Below the pieces are notes generated by a model. The model was not told the DNA's origin, searched no databases, and saw nothing but the letters and a program-made list of their open reading frames with translations. Made by a program: the position numbers and the translations under genes. Positions 6,404-7,402 of a stretch of DNA of 7,402 bases are shown one piece after another (positions within the stretch are counted from its first letter, which is position 1; each line of letters starts with the position of its first letter). This stretch comes from Chloroflexota bacterium (GTDB taxonomy: Bacteria > Chloroflexota > Anaerolineae > UBA4142). The DNA lies in NCBI GenBank assembly GCA_023380675.1, contig JAMCRS010000100.1:1-7402 (forward strand), in the 5' to 3' direction.

Positions 6404-7402
6404 ATGAACCCAAAGACATCCGTGGTCATCATCGGCGGAGGCATCATCGGGACCAGCATCGCTTACCATCTGACCCAGCGCGGAATCCGCGACGTCCAGC
6501 TCGTCGAAGCGGACATGATCGGCAGCGGTTCGTCGGGTCGTAGCGCCGGCATGTTGGTGCTTCAAATGTCCCGCGAGATGACGGTCCGCATGTCGCTGGA
6601 ATCGTTCGAAGAGTACCGTCATTTCCGGCACAACCTCGAAACCGACATCGGCTACAAGCCGATAGGCTATTTGAACCTCGCCACGCGGGAGATCGCGGCC
6701 GATCTGAGGTCTCAGGTCGAGATCCAACGCAAGCTCGGCGTGCCGGTCGAGGTCCTGTCGCCGCAGGAGATCGCTCGGCTCGTGCCGGCCCTGCGCGTAG
6801 ACGACGTCGAGTTCGGCTCGATCTGCTGGAAGGACGGCGTGATCGATCCGCACATGGTCATGCAGGCGTATACCCAGCGCGCCCGGCAGCTCGGCGCCGA
6901 GATCTGCGAAAAGGTCGAGGCGACGGGCATCGTGCTGGAACACGGCCGTGTGACCGGCGTGCAGACCAGCCAGGGCTTGATTGCGACGCCCCTGGTCGTG
7001 AACGCGGCGGGGGCGCGCGCCGCGCAGGTTGCATCCTGGGTCGGACTCCATCTCCCGATCAAGAACTACAAGCGCAGTGTGTTCATTACTGATCAATTCG
7101 ACGCCATACCGGACGAGACGCCGTTCGTCATGGATCTATCCGTGGAATGGTACTTTCGCAAGGAGGGCAAAGGGGTTCTGACGGGAATGGGGATCGAAGA
7201 GAGCACGACCTTTGAGCCGCAGCTCGACTGGGATTATCTGGAAAAGATGACGGCACACGCGCTGCACCGTGCGCCGATTCTCGCCGGCGCTCGCGTCATG
7301 CGCGGTTGGGCCGGCCTGCGGGCGCTCACGCCGGATGACTATCCGATTCTCGGCTACGCGCCGGGCGTCGAAGGATTCGTGAACGCGTGCGGCTGGGGCG
7401 GC
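6404..7402 (+). CDS. FAD-dependent oxidoreductase of the DAO family (glycine/sarcosine oxidase-like), 3' partial
   Basis: The frame is open to the end of the window (333 codons), so the C-terminus, perhaps 40-70 residues, is missing. The N-terminus is a textbook FAD-binding Rossmann fold: VVIIGGGIIGTSIAYHL with G11, G13 and G16, and the acidic E35 ending the second strand. SGSSGRSAGM (41-50) follows as the family's FAD-contacting loop. VVNAAGARA is the usual second FAD segment, and GWAGLRALTPDDYPILGYAP to CGWGG (301-333) is the C-terminal flavin and substrate-site signature of the DAO family, shared by sarcosine oxidase beta chains, glycine oxidase, HcnC and DadA-like enzymes. Such enzymes oxidise amino acids or N-methylated amines, passing electrons to oxygen, a quinone or a partner subunit. 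The substrate cannot be named. The gene lies behind a terminator, so it is a separate unit from ppdK; downstream partners, if any, are outside the window. Confidence 0.9.
   Translation, partial: MNPKTSVVIIGGGIIGTSIAYHLTQRGIRDVQLVEADMIGSGSSGRSAGMLVLQMSREMTVRMSLESFEEYRHFRHNLETDIGYKPIGYLNLATREIAADLRSQVEIQRKLGVPVEVLSPQEIARLVPALRVDDVEFGSICWKDGVIDPHMVMQAYTQRARQLGAEICEKVEATGIVLEHGRVTGVQTSQGLIATPLVVNAAGARAAQVASWVGLHLPIKNYKRSVFITDQFDAIPDETPFVMDLSVEWYFRKEGKGVLTGMGIEESTTFEPQLDWDYLEKMTAHALHRAPILAGARVMRGWAGLRALTPDDYPILGYAPGVEGFVNACGWGG

Overview
The window looks like an ordinary chromosomal stretch of a GC-rich bacterium, probably a member of the Chloroflexota. The main lineage hint is the first reading frame, a long Pro/Thr-rich linker of the PTATPxPPT type joined to a small, probably extracytoplasmic domain; such linkers are very common in that phylum. 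A single-subunit glycyl-tRNA synthetase and the order recO, glyS, ppdK also fit. The lineage call is an inference from style and gene content, not from a marker search. All supported genes lie on the plus strand.

Layout. Bases 1-468 hold the 3' end of an exported or membrane-anchored protein with a Pro/Thr-rich linker. Next comes a gap with a good extended -10 promoter (TGGTATAAT, box at 595-600), which reads into a small MazG-like nucleotide pyrophosphohydrolase (622-933). A 139-base gap precedes recO (TTG start at 1073, end 1933). Five bases later glyS begins (1939-3264), so recO and glyS are almost certainly co-transcribed. A 97-base spacer with mutually exclusive hairpins and a strong Shine-Dalgarno sequence leads into ppdK (3362-6172), a pyruvate, phosphate dikinase with all the main catalytic residues. 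A 14-bp perfect hairpin with flanking A and T tracts (6183-6217) ends that transcript. After a spacer holding an inverted repeat and a palindrome, a DAO-family FAD oxidoreductase starts at 6404 and runs off the window still open.

How the genes relate. MazG-like (nucleotide pool cleaning), RecO (recombinational repair) and GlyRS (translation) are housekeeping functions. PPDK interconverts pyruvate and PEP and sets the glycolysis/gluconeogenesis balance. The terminator separates this block from the oxidoreductase, which probably acts on an amino acid or N-methyl amine and has no visible functional link to the rest.

I found no CRISPR array, insertion sequence, phage gene, tRNA, rRNA or defence system. 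The points most worth a second look are the ppdK leader with competing hairpins, the loss of one cysteine in the RecO zinc motif, the Lys-rich N-terminal tail of PPDK, and the repeats in front of the oxidoreductase.
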